22,019 nucleotides of DNA from positions 1-22,019 of IMG/VR virus record IMGVR_UViG_3300027759_000471. One strand, written 5' to 3'. Under the pieces are notes generated by a model. That model saw only the letters and a program-made list of their open reading frames with translations, was not told the origin of the DNA and did not search any database. Made by a program: the position numbers and the translations under genes. Positions within the stretch are counted from its first letter, which is position 1; every line of letters starts with the position of its first letter. Source of the stretch: a virus. Positions 5,739 to 13,883 of the stretch are shown here, piece after piece.

Positions 5739-6415
5739 ATTAGCCACCCAAATAGTAAAGACATAAACGCCACAGCAATTACCCCACTTATGAGTTCAAT
5801 GAACCTAATCTCTTCTTGTTCTTTCTCCCACCTTGCCCGTCTAGCTCTACGAATCATCTCTGACCTAGCCCACTCTTGCTCACGCTCAATCTTGCCGTGC
5901 ATCACCAAGAATCTACTGTACAAGTCTTTCAACTCAGGCGGTGCATACACCATCGATTCCCTAGTCTGCTCAAGCAACTTCTCCATCTGCAACTCAATCA
6001 AAGCCCTCTCAATGGCTTTCTTGCTTGTGTTTTGTTCTGGATTAAAGTTGGTCTTGGACTCCTCTTCTAGTTCACGATAGTAGTTTGTAATCTGTTGTTG
6101 CGTATCAAAGAGGACACCGAGGTTCTCTCCAATGTCGCTAATGAGCTTGAGTTCAAGTTGTTCGTATGACTGTTGCTTAGCAGCAATCTTTGTCTTGGTA
6201 ACCGGCTTGGGTGACTCAACAGAAGTTGGCTTCTTGACAAAGAAACCAATGAACCAATCCCAGATACCTTTGATTGCTTTGACATCTGCAATAGCGCCTT
6301 CAACGGTCTTCTTTGCGCCTTCAAGCTCCATCCTCCCTTGGTGGAGCATTTCGCAACCGCTTTTAATAAAACTAAAAGCCGTCTGCGCTGCCAACAAGAG
6401 AGAGAACGGGTCAAT
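5705..6415 (-). CDS. Conserved phage protein with C-terminal membrane helix; probable ATT start
   Basis: The family is not recognised by function. From an ATT at 6415 the protein has 236 residues and starts (I)DPFSLLLAAQTAFSFIKSG, which fits the MDP-x-S start of similar phage proteins. An AAGAGGT ribosome binding site lies five bases before the ATT. The first standard in-frame start is a TTG at 6397, which would remove six residues and sits too far from that site. The middle is helical and charged. The segment LVMHGKIEREQEWARSEMIR and following RARRARWEKEQEE form a basic/acidic coiled helix. Residues about 208-229 form a membrane helix close to the C-terminus. It precedes the lysis genes and may be a membrane-anchored late protein. 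Confidence 0.72.
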   Translation of the reverse strand: MDPFSLLLAAQTAFSFIKSGCEMLHQGRMELEGAKKTVEGAIADVKAIKGIWDWFIGFFVKKPTSVESPKPVTKTKIAAKQQSYEQLELKLISDIGENLGVLFDTQQQITNYYRELEEESKTNFNPEQNTSKKAIERALIELQMEKLLEQTRESMVYAPPELKDLYSRFLVMHGKIEREQEWARSEMIRRARRARWEKEQEEIRFIELISGVIAVAFMSLLFGWLMWQLRVLSDGF

Positions 6416-6420
6416 GACTT

Positions 6421-6427
6421 ACCTCTT
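6421..6427 (-). promoter_or_regulatory. Ribosome binding site that places the ATT start at 6415
   Basis: On the minus strand AAGAGGT lies five bases upstream of ATT (6415-6413) and overlaps the stop of the previous gene. It is 23 bases from the first in-frame TTG. A TTG one base downstream of the ATT start, in another frame, opens only a low-quality Ser/Arg-rich frame inside this gene. Confidence 0.6.
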
Positions 6428-6782
6428 ATGTCATGCCCTCACCGGGCGTGATGTAGCACTCAGGTGTTCCAGACTCAGCAATAAAGGTTACATAGACATT
6501 AGAAGTTGAACTAACTTGTGGTCCAGTAACAACCATAACAACATCAGGCGGGACAACTGTGCAATATTGTGCCGAGCCGTTTGTCGGCAACGCTACATTG
6601 GACGTAGAGCTTGTAGAAATACGAACATACACAGGCTGACCAGTACCACCAGTAGGCTCATGGCTAACAAGCATATATTGGTTTACAGGACTGTCTGCGG
6701 TCATTTGAAACTGCTGGACAGCCGTAGTCGCATTTGCCTTATAGGTCTTTCCCATAGGCTGAAAAGCAATGTTATTAGCCAT
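6426..6782 (-). CDS. Small beta-rich virion-type protein ending YITPGEGM
   Basis: This 118-residue protein is rich in Thr, Ser and Val with predicted strands throughout and no membrane segment. It is similar from end to end to the 109-residue protein at 14906-15235: both have an AF-x-x-x-G-x-T start, an NQY core motif and the terminal YITPG(E/D)GM. Such compact beta proteins are often virion decoration or tail-surface proteins, which is inference here. The ATG shares a base with the upstream stop (TAATG). Confidence 0.72.
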   Translation of the reverse strand: MANNIAFQPMGKTYKANATTAVQQFQMTADSPVNQYMLVSHEPTGGTGQPVYVRISTSSTSNVALPTNGSAQYCTVVPPDVVMVVTGPQVSSTSNVYVTFIAESGTPECYITPGEGMT

Positions 6783-7018
6783 TAGTACACCTTCTTGCCG
6801 CCACCAGAAGTCGATGAAGTCTTGGTGTTTAACGGTCCAGTAGTGGGAAACTTGTTGCCAGACATATCAATGACTGAACGAAAGCCACCAGTCGGTAATT
6901 CACCGGGCTGCCAGCGCTGTAGTCCTGCGCTACCGTCACGGGGTAACTGTGGACGAACCGATTTAGCAACTTGTTGGTTAAGGCTGCTATCCCGTTGTTG
7001 TGGTCTGTTCTTGCTCAT
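6782..7018 (-). CDS. Small basic, Pro/Gly-rich protein of unknown function
   Basis: The protein has 78 residues. It starts MSKNRPQQRDSSLNQQVAKS and ends in a Ser/Gly stretch plus GGGKKVY. The middle has PRDGSAGLQRWQPGELPTGG. The composition suggests an intrinsically disordered protein, and no known family is recognised. An AAAGGA ribosome binding site precedes the ATG. The gene overlaps the end of the small membrane gene upstream by 32 bases and is joined to the following gene by TAATG. Confidence 0.62.
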   Translation of the reverse strand: MSKNRPQQRDSSLNQQVAKSVRPQLPRDGSAGLQRWQPGELPTGGFRSVIDMSGNKFPTTGPLNTKTSSTSGGGKKVY

Positions 7019-7211
7019 TTGAAGTCCTTTCTTTGACTCTTACTAGAAGATAACTGAAAACTGTAAATATCGCTAGTGTGGTCACACGCTCCCATGTTGG
7101 ATTCCACATTGTCCACCCACACATGATGCTGGTCGAAATTAGAACCAAAATCGTGATGAGCCTGTCTGTAATGACCCCTAACGCTAGGCGTACCAAAGCA
7201 ATACCGTCCAT
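6987..7211 (-). CDS. Small two-helix membrane protein
   Basis: This is a 74-residue protein. The ATG at 7211 is chosen because a GGGG site lies seven bases upstream; longer in-frame readings run into the upstream gene. Residues about 13-33 (DRLITILVLISTSIMCGWTM) and 40-56 (RVTTLAIFTVFSYLLVR) are hydrophobic and form two membrane helices. A charged, Thr-rich tail follows (KERTSNEQEQTTTT). Small proteins of this layout (MDGIALVRLALG-type start) occur in phage late regions, and some are annotated as holin-like. The real holin lies 1.4 kb away, so I leave the function open. Confidence 0.68.
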   Translation of the reverse strand: MDGIALVRLALGVITDRLITILVLISTSIMCGWTMWNPTWERVTTLAIFTVFSYLLVRVKERTSNEQEQTTTTG

Positions 7212-7251
7212 GTTTATCCCCTTTGTGATTGACGAAAACCATAGTCTAACC

Positions 7252-7458
7252 CTATTCGTCTTCTTCATCAACATTAGCAAAGCCAGCGCCCCACTCATCA
7301 TCCGACATCTTGAGCTTGATAGCTTCGAGTTTTAGGGCGCGGTCAATCACTTTGGTCTTGTCTGTAATGCTTGCCGTTGGGTCAACCATCACCGCTTTGA
7401 GCATATCGGAGATGGCTTGCTCTAGGTCAGGGTTTATGCCTTTTTGTTTTTTAGCCAT
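7252..7458 (-). CDS. Small acidic helical phage protein
   Basis: The protein has 68 residues. The N-terminus MAKKQKGINPDLEQAISDML is followed by a helix (TASITDKTKVIDRALKLEAI) and an acidic tail (NVDEEDE). It resembles small hypothetical proteins found beside virion genes of phages. No catalytic or DNA-binding motif is clear, although the short helical body resembles the N-terminal part of small regulators. The ATG overlaps the stop of the 776-residue gene by one base (TAATG). The 40 bases that follow hold only the next ribosome binding site. Confidence 0.65.
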   Translation of the reverse strand: MAKKQKGINPDLEQAISDMLKAVMVDPTASITDKTKVIDRALKLEAIKLKMSDDEWGAGFANVDEEDE

Positions 7459-9788
7459 TACTCTTCTTCCAATAGTTCGCCACCAACTCGACCCACAGGA
7501 GCGCCCATCAATGTTGCCGGCACAACAGCAAACAAATTTCTTGTAAGTTTTTGCAACATCGTCATTTTTTGTTCTGGGCTAATAGTCAAACTGCTTATGT
7601 AATCTAAATCATCTTGCATCTGGTCTAACTTGGAAGCAGGGACGAGCTTGGTTGTTTCTAAGCGTTGGCGCACGTTGTCTCTAAAGACATCGCCCATGCT
7701 ACGGGGACTGACGCGAGACATGACCTGGCGAACCGCCTGTTCCATGTTTGCCTTACCAACCTCACTTCTAGCCAGGATAGGCGCAACTTCTGCCCAGCGA
7801 CCAAGGTCACCAGATAACATAAGTTTTTCAATTTCTTCATTAGGAAATTGAGAACCAAGAATAGTTTTGACGCGCTGTTCTGCTTCTTTGGTTATTTTCT
7901 CGCCAGCAGCCCGTGCTGCATCTAGGGCGCGTTCACCTTCTCGAATGGTTGCTTTTTCCATTGGAACAAGTTGTGCAGCCGCTTTCTTGCTCTTGTCAGC
8001 AATCCGCTCGGCTCTCTCTAGACCGGCAACATAGGCGCTGACCTTGGCTTTAACTTCTGGCAACTCATTGAGCCAACTCTCGTTCTTGTAAGCCCAATCT
8101 TTTGCTGCCTTGGCAGTTTGCCGGCTAGATGTACCAAGTTGCCTAGCAGCGTAATCAGAGGCTTCCTTGACCACAAATGCTTTGTCATTGCCCGTCAACT
8201 CAAGCAAATCTTTTACAGACTGCTTGCTAGAGAAGTAATCTCTTGGCAGGGAAGCAGGGTCGGTGCTAAACCTGGCAGGGTCAAATCGGTCAATAGCTGT
8301 GGCTTTTTGTCCTGCTTTAGACTTAAATTTGTCAATCAGGCGAGAAGCCATTTCATAGCTAGATTGCAACGTATCGTGCGACTCACCAGCAAATTTGGAC
8401 TGAATCTCGCTAATCTTTTTGTAATACTGCTCGGCAATGTTCTTACCAATAGCGGTATAGCCTTCTACTTCTTTGCCAAATGCCACATCGCCCAAGCGTC
8501 TGCGTACATCGTCTAGCGCTTCAAATGAGGTTGGGAAAGTTTTAAATGCCGTAGGCTTTCCTGTTTCATCAAAAGCAGTAGCAACTCTACGAGAAGAGAC
8601 AGCATCGTAAATGTTTCTGTAAGCGTCAAGCACACCCTTTTCAGTAACAGGAGCAGTCTTTTGTGTTTGTGCGGCTGCCCCAATAAGCAACTTGTCTTTC
8701 AAGTTTTGAACTAAATCTTTGTATTCTTGAGTGGCGGCAACAAGTTGACCAGCAGCCTCTTTCTGGTTAACTATGTCATCTCTAATCTTCTTTTGAGCCA
8801 GGTAATCTGCGGAGCGCTTGCCAGCAATATCGCCATACAAGTTAACAATCTTGTCTCTCAAAGTAGAACCAATGTTGGATTCATCTCTAGGCGAGCCAAT
8901 GCTAGACCTGGCTTGTTTTGCTTCAGCCAAAGCCTTGTCAGAAATATCTTTTGTTCGCTCGGCAGCAGTTCCCATCTTCCCTGCTCTGCGTTCTGCCTCA
9001 GTCATAGCAGCAGCGCCTTGTCCTTGAGCTTGTCTAGCCGCTTGAGCAGCCGTCTCAGTAATGTCTGTTGTGCCAGTTCTTAAAGCATCATACAAAGCCT
9101 CTTGAGGGTCTTTACCCTTTGGAGCTTTGCGAAACTCATTAACTTTTCTTTCAATCAACTCGGCAACTTTAGGAGCAACCTTAACGCCTTGAGATGCTAA
9201 ATCTTGCATGATGGCGCTTGTCATACCTTGCGTACCAAACACAACGCTTCCCGCCTTAACAACTAACTTTTCAATTGCTTTTTCAAGTTCAGGAGTAATA
9301 GCACCAGTAGTAAAACCAATTGGAATAGAAAGAGCCTTGGGAGCGCCAAGGACTTCTGCCGTTTGTTCAGCAGTAGAGCCAGTTCCACCAGCTATTCCCC
9401 CACCAATCACTCTTTTTGAGATTGGCACTTTCCCCGCTAGTTGACCCGCTGTTTCTAAAAAAGTTCCCGCAGCGCGTGTAGGCACGGTAGGAATCATTTT
9501 GAGTCCTTTACCCGCGTACTTCATAACTTTAGGGGCGATAACTCCGGCTGTCGCTCCATACCCTGTTGCGCCAGCAATCTCTGACCCTGAAATCTCTTCT
9601 CTCTCAGGCTCACCAAAAAGGTACTCACCCATTTTTTCAGACATAGAACGCACTTGTTCCTTCATCTCTGGCGTGGATGGAGTAGCGCGTTGTTTAGGCG
9701 TAACAAGAGCAGCACCGCCACCGGTTTCAGTAGCGTATTCCCGCTTCTTTTGTACGGGTTGGTCAGGAGCGTATTCTCTATCTGCCAT
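7458..9788 (-). CDS. Large internal virion / DNA ejection protein candidate (776 aa)
   Basis: This is the largest gene of the window. Residues about 70-190 are rich in Gly and Ala with small-residue patterns (GATGYGATAGVIAPKV, GGGIAGGTGSTAE), as found in proteins that insert into or cross membranes. Residues about 200-680 are long charged Ala-rich helices with coiled-coil character (EAARQAQGQGAAAMTEAERR and similar). A hydrophobic/Gly stretch (FAVVPATLMGAPVGRVGG) ends the protein. This layout resembles the internal core proteins of short-tailed phages, which are ejected with the DNA and build a channel across the cell envelope. The assignment is by layout and position only; no transglycosylase motif was seen. 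Confidence 0.58.
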   Translation of the reverse strand: MADREYAPDQPVQKKREYATETGGGAALVTPKQRATPSTPEMKEQVRSMSEKMGEYLFGEPEREEISGSEIAGATGYGATAGVIAPKVMKYAGKGLKMIPTVPTRAAGTFLETAGQLAGKVPISKRVIGGGIAGGTGSTAEQTAEVLGAPKALSIPIGFTTGAITPELEKAIEKLVVKAGSVVFGTQGMTSAIMQDLASQGVKVAPKVAELIERKVNEFRKAPKGKDPQEALYDALRTGTTDITETAAQAARQAQGQGAAAMTEAERRAGKMGTAAERTKDISDKALAEAKQARSSIGSPRDESNIGSTLRDKIVNLYGDIAGKRSADYLAQKKIRDDIVNQKEAAGQLVAATQEYKDLVQNLKDKLLIGAAAQTQKTAPVTEKGVLDAYRNIYDAVSSRRVATAFDETGKPTAFKTFPTSFEALDDVRRRLGDVAFGKEVEGYTAIGKNIAEQYYKKISEIQSKFAGESHDTLQSSYEMASRLIDKFKSKAGQKATAIDRFDPARFSTDPASLPRDYFSSKQSVKDLLELTGNDKAFVVKEASDYAARQLGTSSRQTAKAAKDWAYKNESWLNELPEVKAKVSAYVAGLERAERIADKSKKAAAQLVPMEKATIREGERALDAARAAGEKITKEAEQRVKTILGSQFPNEEIEKLMLSGDLGRWAEVAPILARSEVGKANMEQAVRQVMSRVSPRSMGDVFRDNVRQRLETTKLVPASKLDQMQDDLDYISSLTISPEQKMTMLQKLTRNLFAVVPATLMGAPVGRVGGELLEEE

Positions 9789-11500
9789 TACTTTTCCTCT
9801 CGGAACAGTCTATTGTTCTCGTACCCATACTTATATTTATTTGGTTCGTAAGCGCCAAAAGCAGCTATTGTTGGACCTTCAAAGATTGCTCTATCTGAAG
9901 CTGATGTATCTTGAGAACCGCCTTGTCCACCGCCCTGAACTACGCTTTCTAAAGGCGTTGGCTTGGCAAGACCATACTTCTGTATGTATTGAGTAAATGT
10001 AAGGTTTCTATCCTCTTTTGCAACTTTAGGAGACTTTCCTTTACTAGCAATAGTTGCTTGAGCAACATCCTCTAAAGTAAATGGAATTGCATTTTCAACA
10101 ATTGCAAGATTTTCACGAATGAGTTGTTTTTGGTCTTCGGTGTATTTAGAACTTGCCAAAGCGCCCCTAGAAGCATCTTCAACAATTCTTCGCATCTCAG
10201 CCAGGCGGTCAAGAGCAACGTGCAACTTAGCCCCTGCTGGAATAGAAATACCAGCCTGGATGCTGTCTGTCAGTCCTGCAAGTCCTGTGGCTGCTCCACC
10301 GGTTTCTAGTGAAGCCAAGTTTCTTGCCACACCCACCATACGACCCGCCATCATCTGAGAGGTTTCAGCAGACATCTTTTGGTTTAGCACAGACAAAGGC
10401 GCAACAAACAATCCTTTGAATTCCTTTTGACCAAACACAGGAGAAGTTGTTGTAACAGGCAACTCAGAAATGGCTTTAATAGCACCGCTTACTTGAGTCA
10501 TGGCGTTTGTCATGCGCTCAATCTGACCGGCAGCAGCGCCAGCGCCTTGAGTTTTTGGAGGAGTTCCAAGCTTAATAGCGCTAGCAAGTTCTTTATTTGT
10601 TACCTCTTTTATGTCTGATGGGTCTTTAGTATTTACTGCTATAACCTTGTCACCAGAAGCATAGAATTGATAATTCGGTTTAGCCTGTGACTCGCGGTGT
10701 CTACGCTCAACACCAGACTCTTTAATTGCCGAATCAGCGTCTTTAGCCAAACTTTCCAACATTTTAAAAGTTGGCACAAAACCTTGAACTCTATTTTTCT
10801 CTTTTAGTAAATCACTTCCCATAGAAGTAATTACTTCATTTAACTTTGACTCTGCTTCTGCTCTGTTGTAGGGCAAGATTTTGTATGCAGCTTCAGCTTT
10901 CTTCATTGCATCGTCTAATTTAGATTTCCAAGAAAGCATATTCTTGTCAAACTCTTGTACTTCTTTCTTCCACAAGTCAGCACGACCTTGTTGCCAGCCC
11001 TTCATCATGCCACCCATAGCGTTCAATGATGCGGTTGCAGATTGTTTTCCAGACCCACCCATAGCCATGCCAATAACACCAATCAAACCAAACAAAGTAG
11101 ATAGAGACTGAATGTTGTCTTTTGTTGGAGCAAGTTCTGGCGCAGGATTCTTTTCTCTAAAAGTTTCTACTGATTGATAAATTCCTTTTGCTCGTCCGGC
11201 TTCTTGAGCAGTTATGTCAGCTTGACCCGCAGTCTTAAATTCAGCAATTCTTTGTTCACCTTCAGCTACTTTTTGTTTTGCTTGTGACTCTTGTTGCAGT
11301 AAATCAATCTCTTTTTGTCTAATATTTTGTAAGCTCTCTCTGCTTCCAGGCTTGCCAAACGCTTTAACATCAATTTTTTGCGTATCAACACCTGGCACAC
11401 CAGCGCCCATTTGCGTTTGCAAACGATAAGGGTCTGAAGCTGGAAGCGTGTATGGCTTACTTAATTCAGCCAACTCTGGAACGATTTCAGGTGTAGCCAT
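9788..11500 (-). CDS. Internal virion protein candidate (570 aa)
   Basis: The protein is mainly helical. Residues 53-90 form a charged coiled coil, and residues 131-168 form a Gly/Met-rich hydrophobic segment (FGLIGVIGMAMGGSG) that could contact a membrane. Residues 170-260 are again charged helices. The C-terminal part carries a disordered Gly/Gln stretch (VVQGGGQGGSQDTSA). It lies between two other candidates of the same kind with TAATG overlaps at both ends, so the proteins are made in step. A role as ejected core protein is inferred from position, size and composition. Confidence 0.55.
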   Translation of the reverse strand: MATPEIVPELAELSKPYTLPASDPYRLQTQMGAGVPGVDTQKIDVKAFGKPGSRESLQNIRQKEIDLLQQESQAKQKVAEGEQRIAEFKTAGQADITAQEAGRAKGIYQSVETFREKNPAPELAPTKDNIQSLSTLFGLIGVIGMAMGGSGKQSATASLNAMGGMMKGWQQGRADLWKKEVQEFDKNMLSWKSKLDDAMKKAEAAYKILPYNRAEAESKLNEVITSMGSDLLKEKNRVQGFVPTFKMLESLAKDADSAIKESGVERRHRESQAKPNYQFYASGDKVIAVNTKDPSDIKEVTNKELASAIKLGTPPKTQGAGAAAGQIERMTNAMTQVSGAIKAISELPVTTTSPVFGQKEFKGLFVAPLSVLNQKMSAETSQMMAGRMVGVARNLASLETGGAATGLAGLTDSIQAGISIPAGAKLHVALDRLAEMRRIVEDASRGALASSKYTEDQKQLIRENLAIVENAIPFTLEDVAQATIASKGKSPKVAKEDRNLTFTQYIQKYGLAKPTPLESVVQGGGQGGSQDTSASDRAIFEGPTIAAFGAYEPNKYKYGYENNRLFREEK

Positions 11501-12624
11501 TACGCAGTCCTTGTCTGAGTTATCGGAATACCAGCGCCTATTGCAGCCAAGTTAGTATAGAAGTTTGTACTTGCTTGGTTCAATGCTTGGTCTGCTGCAA
11601 GTCCTGTTTTAATAGCGCCCAAAGCAATTTGGTCACCAATATTACTAACTTGTAATCCAAGGTTGTACTGCTGAGACAGTAATTGATTGCGGTAGGCTTC
11701 TACTTGTGCTGCTGTTTGGGCAGCGCCTACACCACCGCGAGACTCTGCGCCCTGTGCTAAACGGGCTTGCAAGGCTTGCAATTGTTGTTGTCCTGTTGGA
11801 GTTAATTCGCCTGACTCTGCGGCACGAATCAACTCTTGACCTTTGGCTTGGTAAGGAGCGCCAATAGCCTTTTGTTCTGCGGCTGATTGCTGTGCTTGCT
11901 GTGCGCCCTTCTTAGCTTGAGATGCGCCATAGATTCCTAGTCCACCAGCCAATCCAAGGCGCACCATGTCTTGAGTAGACAATTTATCAAAAAACGATTT
12001 TTCTTGGGGCGGTGTAGTGCCAGTTGGTTTAAATTGTTGTTCAGGCGTTTGCCCAACAGAAATTCTATTTAAGTCCATTGGGCTTAATGGACTAGGGGCG
12101 TAAACAGTCTGACCAGTCAAAGGACCAGCCGTAATTGTTTGTCCTGCGGGGACAGCACCAGCGTATTGACCTCCTACCAAGTCTTCTGCGGCTTGTGTTT
12201 CAGCTATGGTATTGGGTCTTCCAGCGTATGCTTTACCGCTAACGGGAAATGTTGTTGTTGTATCTGCACCCGGTTGTATTGTTCTGTCTTCTCCGGGATA
12301 GAGCCGACCAAATGCTTTGCTTGCTTCTGGTGTTTGTGTCTCAACTGCCCCACCAGTACCTACAAAACCATATTCATCAGTATTCCCACCGCCTCCAGAA
12401 TCGTAACCAGACGCAGTTTCATCTTCATAGAACTCTAGCAAGCCAGTTTCAGGGTTAGTCGTGCCTGAACCACCCGCAGCCTTAAGAATTTCAGCTTCTC
12501 TAGGGGTAATGTGGGCAAGGAGGGTATCGTTTCCGCGACCTTTGCTTGTCAACATAGCTGCTATTTCAGCTAAGTCGCTAGTACCGTTGAGGTCTGCTTT
12601 AAGCAGTTTTGCAATCTTTTTCAT
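11500..12624 (-). CDS. Internal virion protein candidate with Ala/Gln coiled-coil C-terminus (374 aa)
   Basis: The N-terminal 70 residues are mixed helical (MKKIAKLLKADLNGTSDLAE). Residues about 70-210 are Gly/Thr/Pro-rich and probably disordered. A short hydrophobic segment (RLGLAGGLGIYGAS) then leads into a long Ala/Gln helix (KKGAQQAQQSAAEQKAIGAP, QALQARLAQGAES). Hydrophobic core plus Gln/Ala helix is frequent in podovirus-type injected proteins and in proteins sitting near the portal. It is followed at its stop by the 570-residue candidate (TAATG). No enzyme motif is visible. Confidence 0.55.
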   Translation of the reverse strand: MKKIAKLLKADLNGTSDLAEIAAMLTSKGRGNDTLLAHITPREAEILKAAGGSGTTNPETGLLEFYEDETASGYDSGGGGNTDEYGFVGTGGAVETQTPEASKAFGRLYPGEDRTIQPGADTTTTFPVSGKAYAGRPNTIAETQAAEDLVGGQYAGAVPAGQTITAGPLTGQTVYAPSPLSPMDLNRISVGQTPEQQFKPTGTTPPQEKSFFDKLSTQDMVRLGLAGGLGIYGASQAKKGAQQAQQSAAEQKAIGAPYQAKGQELIRAAESGELTPTGQQQLQALQARLAQGAESRGGVGAAQTAAQVEAYRNQLLSQQYNLGLQVSNIGDQIALGAIKTGLAADQALNQASTNFYTNLAAIGAGIPITQTRTA

Positions 12625-13419
12625 TTAACTCTCCTGACCCATGTATCTTAGGGATTCCACGTTCCAACCAGACTTCTTGCCTTCTTCTTTGTCACCAGAC
12701 CCAAGAACAGGGTCACCTATTCTTAGTGCTTGAGACAATGCTTGAGAACCGGGCGATTGTCCAGCTCCAGTAGTTGTAACGCTTGTTGTTGGAGTAGGCG
12801 TTGTGCCACCACCGACAGTTTGAGAAGACCTTGTAGGGCTTAAATAGTTGCTAATAGATGAGCCAATAACATTCTTAGTCAAAGCACTTCCTAAAGATTT
12901 TGGTTCAAAGCCAGCGTATTCGCTTGCCGCTTGCCCACCAGCTCCAGCAGCGCCACCGACAACAGCGCCAGCCACAATGTCTGAAGCAGAGCCTTTTTTA
13001 GAAGCAGCCGTTAGACCTCCTCTAGTAGCACCACTAACACCAGATTTTTCTACGGGCGTAGGAATAGATGAAGGGTCACCAGTACCCGTAGCAGGATTAA
13101 AACCGCCACCAACGTCTATGTTGTCGGGAGCAGTAGCAGAAGTTCCAACAGAAGGGGCATAAGCCTCACCCGCTTGTTGACTAGCAAAAGAAATAGCACC
13201 CGCCTTGGCAGCGTCTTCAGCAGAGCCACCATTTAGGTAAGTTACCGCAGCAGAAGCAGTTGGTCCTGCACCCGGTCCTAAAGCTGGAGTCAGCACAGCC
13301 GTTAATACCGCAGTCTCAATGACTGGCAAAGGGTTACGAACTATTGCGTCAGCCGTTTTGTTAACAGTCGAGACTGCTGCCTGAACAGGGGTTGTTCTAC
13401 TTGCAATGTAATTTGTCAT
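12625..13419 (-). CDS. Low-complexity Ala/Gly/Ser/Thr virion protein candidate (264 aa)
   Basis: Residues 1-60 contain a hydrophobic segment (AVLTAVLTPALGPGAG). The middle has a second glycine-zipper-like segment (IVAGAVVGGAAGAGGQAASE) and long Ser/Thr/Pro stretches (GGGTTPTPTTSVTTTGAG). The composition implies little folded structure away from two membrane-active regions. It is directly upstream of the three other internal virion candidates and likely belongs with them. The stop abuts the next ATG (TAA ATG), and the next ribosome binding site (GGAG) is inside its end. Confidence 0.52.
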   Translation of the reverse strand: MTNYIASRTTPVQAAVSTVNKTADAIVRNPLPVIETAVLTAVLTPALGPGAGPTASAAVTYLNGGSAEDAAKAGAISFASQQAGEAYAPSVGTSATAPDNIDVGGGFNPATGTGDPSSIPTPVEKSGVSGATRGGLTAASKKGSASDIVAGAVVGGAAGAGGQAASEYAGFEPKSLGSALTKNVIGSSISNYLSPTRSSQTVGGGTTPTPTTSVTTTGAGQSPGSQALSQALRIGDPVLGSGDKEEGKKSGWNVESLRYMGQES

Positions 13420-13881
13420 TTATAGCTCCACCACAGCAGACATCTGCTTGCCACCAACGCCACTCAACTTAGGCTCAAAGCCACCCATTTTTATGACACG
13501 AATAATGTCAGGGTTAGAAACCTCAAACCGCAAAGACTTAAATTTTGCAGACTTCATTGCTTGGCAAAACTGCTTGATGCTATCAACCAATTCTCTTGGC
13601 TTGTCAGCAGTTTCCATGATTACATCTGCACCGCCTTGTCCATCGTTGTGAATGATGAACAGGGAGTTATTTGCTCTGATAATTCTGACTTTAGGGTTTG
13701 TCCTAGCAGTCTCAGCTAACACCGCTTCAAACCGAGTAGGGTCTATCTGACCACCAACGCTCTTAGTTAGTATGTCTAGGGTAGACATCTTGGGAGAATC
13801 GCCACGTTCTTTCTTGACTTGGCTCATCACCTCAGAATCCGAAAAACCTGATTTTTTTTGGGGCGGGGGAAGTGTATTCAT
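13420..13881 (-). CDS. Conserved phage protein, possibly acetyltransferase-like fold
   Basis: The protein is 153 residues long from the ATG at 13881; a TTG at 13887 would add two residues and overlap the previous stop (TTGA). The N-terminus is disordered (PPPQKKSGFSDSEVMSQVKK). The rest alternates strands and helices: VRIIRANNSLFIIHND, VIMETADKPRELVDSIKQF, then FKSLRFEVSNPDIIRVIKMG ending in GFEPK. An N-x-x-I-x-x-x-x-x-x-GF ending resembles the last part of GNAT acetyltransferases, but the acetyl-CoA loop (R/Q-x-x-G-x-G/A) is not evident. It may be a structural relative without activity. It precedes the internal virion gene set. Confidence 0.6.
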   Translation of the reverse strand: MNTLPPPQKKSGFSDSEVMSQVKKERGDSPKMSTLDILTKSVGGQIDPTRFEAVLAETARTNPKVRIIRANNSLFIIHNDGQGGADVIMETADKPRELVDSIKQFCQAMKSAKFKSLRFEVSNPDIIRVIKMGGFEPKLSGVGGKQMSAVVEL

Positions 13882-13883
13882 GG

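Noticed and set aside
6067-6414. 115-residue minus-strand frame starting at TTG next to the ribosome binding site
   Set aside because: It is a Ser/Arg/Leu-rich shadow of the 236-residue protein, whose frame is longer and carries family-like features.
7015-7242. 75-residue minus-strand frame in another frame
   Set aside because: Its His/Ser-rich composition is shadow-like, while the overlapping frame encodes a clean two-helix membrane protein with a ribosome binding site.
7231-7260. Inverted repeat GACGAA/TTCGTC as a terminator
   Set aside because: It is only six pairs with an 18-base loop and no U-run, and it overlaps the end of a coding sequence.
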